This document shows positions 16,818 through 17,581 of a DNA stretch of 17,581 bases, piece by piece. This DNA comes from Saccoglossus kowalevskii (lineage: Eukaryota > Hemichordata > Enteropneusta > Harrimaniidae), in assembly GCF_000003605.2 (NCBI RefSeq), contig NW_003107111.1, positions 21,697 to 39,277 of the forward strand, read 5' to 3'. Position 1 is the stretch's first letter. Each line of letters opens with the position of its first letter. The notes below the pieces were generated by a model. It was not told the DNA's origin. It was given only the letters and a program-made list of their open reading frames with translations, and ran no database searches. The position numbers were made by a program, and so were the translations under genes.

Positions 16818-17581
16818 ATGTTAGGCGTGTTTTTTACTTTTATCGGCGATACAATAAAGCTCCATAAAAACAGAGAGATTGAACAATTACAAGCTGAACA
16901 TAAACATAATCAAGAAAAGCCAAATATTGGACAAAATGAAGTAGAAGACATGACTACAACAATAACAAAATCTATAGCAAACGAGTTCCAACAAATTAAT
17001 GAAAAGATAGACGTATTGGGAATAAATAACACACAAGAACAGGAATGGTCATTGGTATCAAACCGGAAAAACAAAGAAGTCCCACCAAGAGACCCACTTC
17101 AAAATAAAACCAAATATAGTGATATTGTAAAGGGAAAATCAGAGAAGCAAAATAACAAGGCTACAAGTAATTCTAGTGAAAAAGGACACATTCTTAAACA
17201 ACGTAGTATACCACAACAACTAGAGCATTTGATAATCAGTGACTCTCAATCTAAACACATCTATAACAGTGATCTTGCAAAGAACCAGATGGTTTTTACT
17301 TATAGTGGTGCAAAGATTGAAACATTCCAACAAGTTATTAACAATAATCATTTCCCACAAAGTCTAAAAAGTATAACAATGAATATTGGTGGAAATGACA
17401 TAGATGAAAAGACAGACTCTGAATCAATCAAGAATGAACTCAATGTACTGATAAATATAACACACAAGGAATATCAGTCAACAGGCATTTTTCTGTGTGA
17501 AATGATACCACGTCAACACTTGAAGCTAAAGAGATCAAATATAATGGACAAAATAAACTCTTACATTAGAAGTAAAGAAAT
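16818..17581 (+). CDS. SGNH/GDSL-hydrolase-like protein, probable retroelement ORF, 3' partial
   Basis: An uninterrupted frame of 254 codons runs off the window end. An in-frame stop (16803) precedes the first ATG, which has A at -3. Residues about 14-70 are charged and helix-prone (EIEQLQAEHKHNQEK), possibly a coiled coil. Residues 77-111 are a W-x-x-V basic linker (EWSLVSNRKNK). Residues 138-148 read LIISDSQSKHI, in the position of the nucleophile block (usually G-D-S; here S-D-S). Residues 186-195 read ITMNIGGNDI, matching the G-x-N-D block, and FLCEMIPRQ follows at 225-233. The catalytic D-x-x-H block would be beyond the window. Such domains occur in ORF1 proteins of some LINE elements and in accessory ORFs of Ngaro/DIRS-type elements, so a retrotransposon origin is the leading inference; a host gene is the alternative. 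An internal acceptor at 16873 is possible, since the first residues read from a T-rich tract. Confidence 0.7.
   Translation, partial: MLGVFFTFIGDTIKLHKNREIEQLQAEHKHNQEKPNIGQNEVEDMTTTITKSIANEFQQINEKIDVLGINNTQEQEWSLVSNRKNKEVPPRDPLQNKTKYSDIVKGKSEKQNNKATSNSSEKGHILKQRSIPQQLEHLIISDSQSKHIYNSDLAKNQMVFTYSGAKIETFQQVINNNHFPQSLKSITMNIGGNDIDEKTDSESIKNELNVLINITHKEYQSTGIFLCEMIPRQHLKLKRSNIMDKINSYIRSKE

Overview
The window is eukaryotic: about two-thirds A+T, GT-AG introns of 2-3 kb, tandem repeats, short transposon-like units and retroelement remains. It holds one complete, securely identified host gene. That gene is a three-exon V-type proton ATPase subunit G on the + strand (exons 3463-3544, 5814-5914, 8843-9010; 116 residues). 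Its sequence and architecture fit an animal. The Penelope-like relic, small inverted-repeat elements and minisatellites suggest a non-vertebrate, probably marine, animal, but I cannot name a phylum.

Layout. Bases 1-260 are AT-rich simple sequence. Bases 261-1051 are a 33-bp minisatellite of 23 units plus a decayed one. Bases 1361-2267 hold a dead reverse-transcriptase fragment resembling Penelope-like elements, with catalytic residues lost and about 400 bp of unrelated sequence in the middle. Bases 2371-2649 are a second array, of 20-bp units built on two palindromes. After short A-rich and hairpin-bearing sequence comes the V-ATPase G promoter, with a CRE, a CLEAR/E-box and a YY1-type motif within about 45 bp and the last overlapping the start codon.

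Intron 2 carries a 288-bp element with inverted ends and 5-bp flanking repeats, and a CpG-rich island just before exon 3. Downstream of the gene are candidate polyadenylation signals and two degenerate inverted-repeat elements of about 195 bp (10008-10201, 10613-10807). From 10.8 to 16.8 kb I see no gene, only minor palindromes, a G-rich tract and a copy of a short motif also present near 2.9 kb.

The last 764 bases (16818-17581) are an open reading frame that runs off the window. It encodes a coiled-coil-like N-terminus followed by an SGNH/GDSL-hydrolase-like domain, most like the ORF1 or accessory proteins of retrotransposons. It shows no functional link to the V-ATPase gene. I found no multi-gene system here. 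The points most worth a second look are the SGNH frame, the compact V-ATPase promoter and the palindromic 20-bp array.
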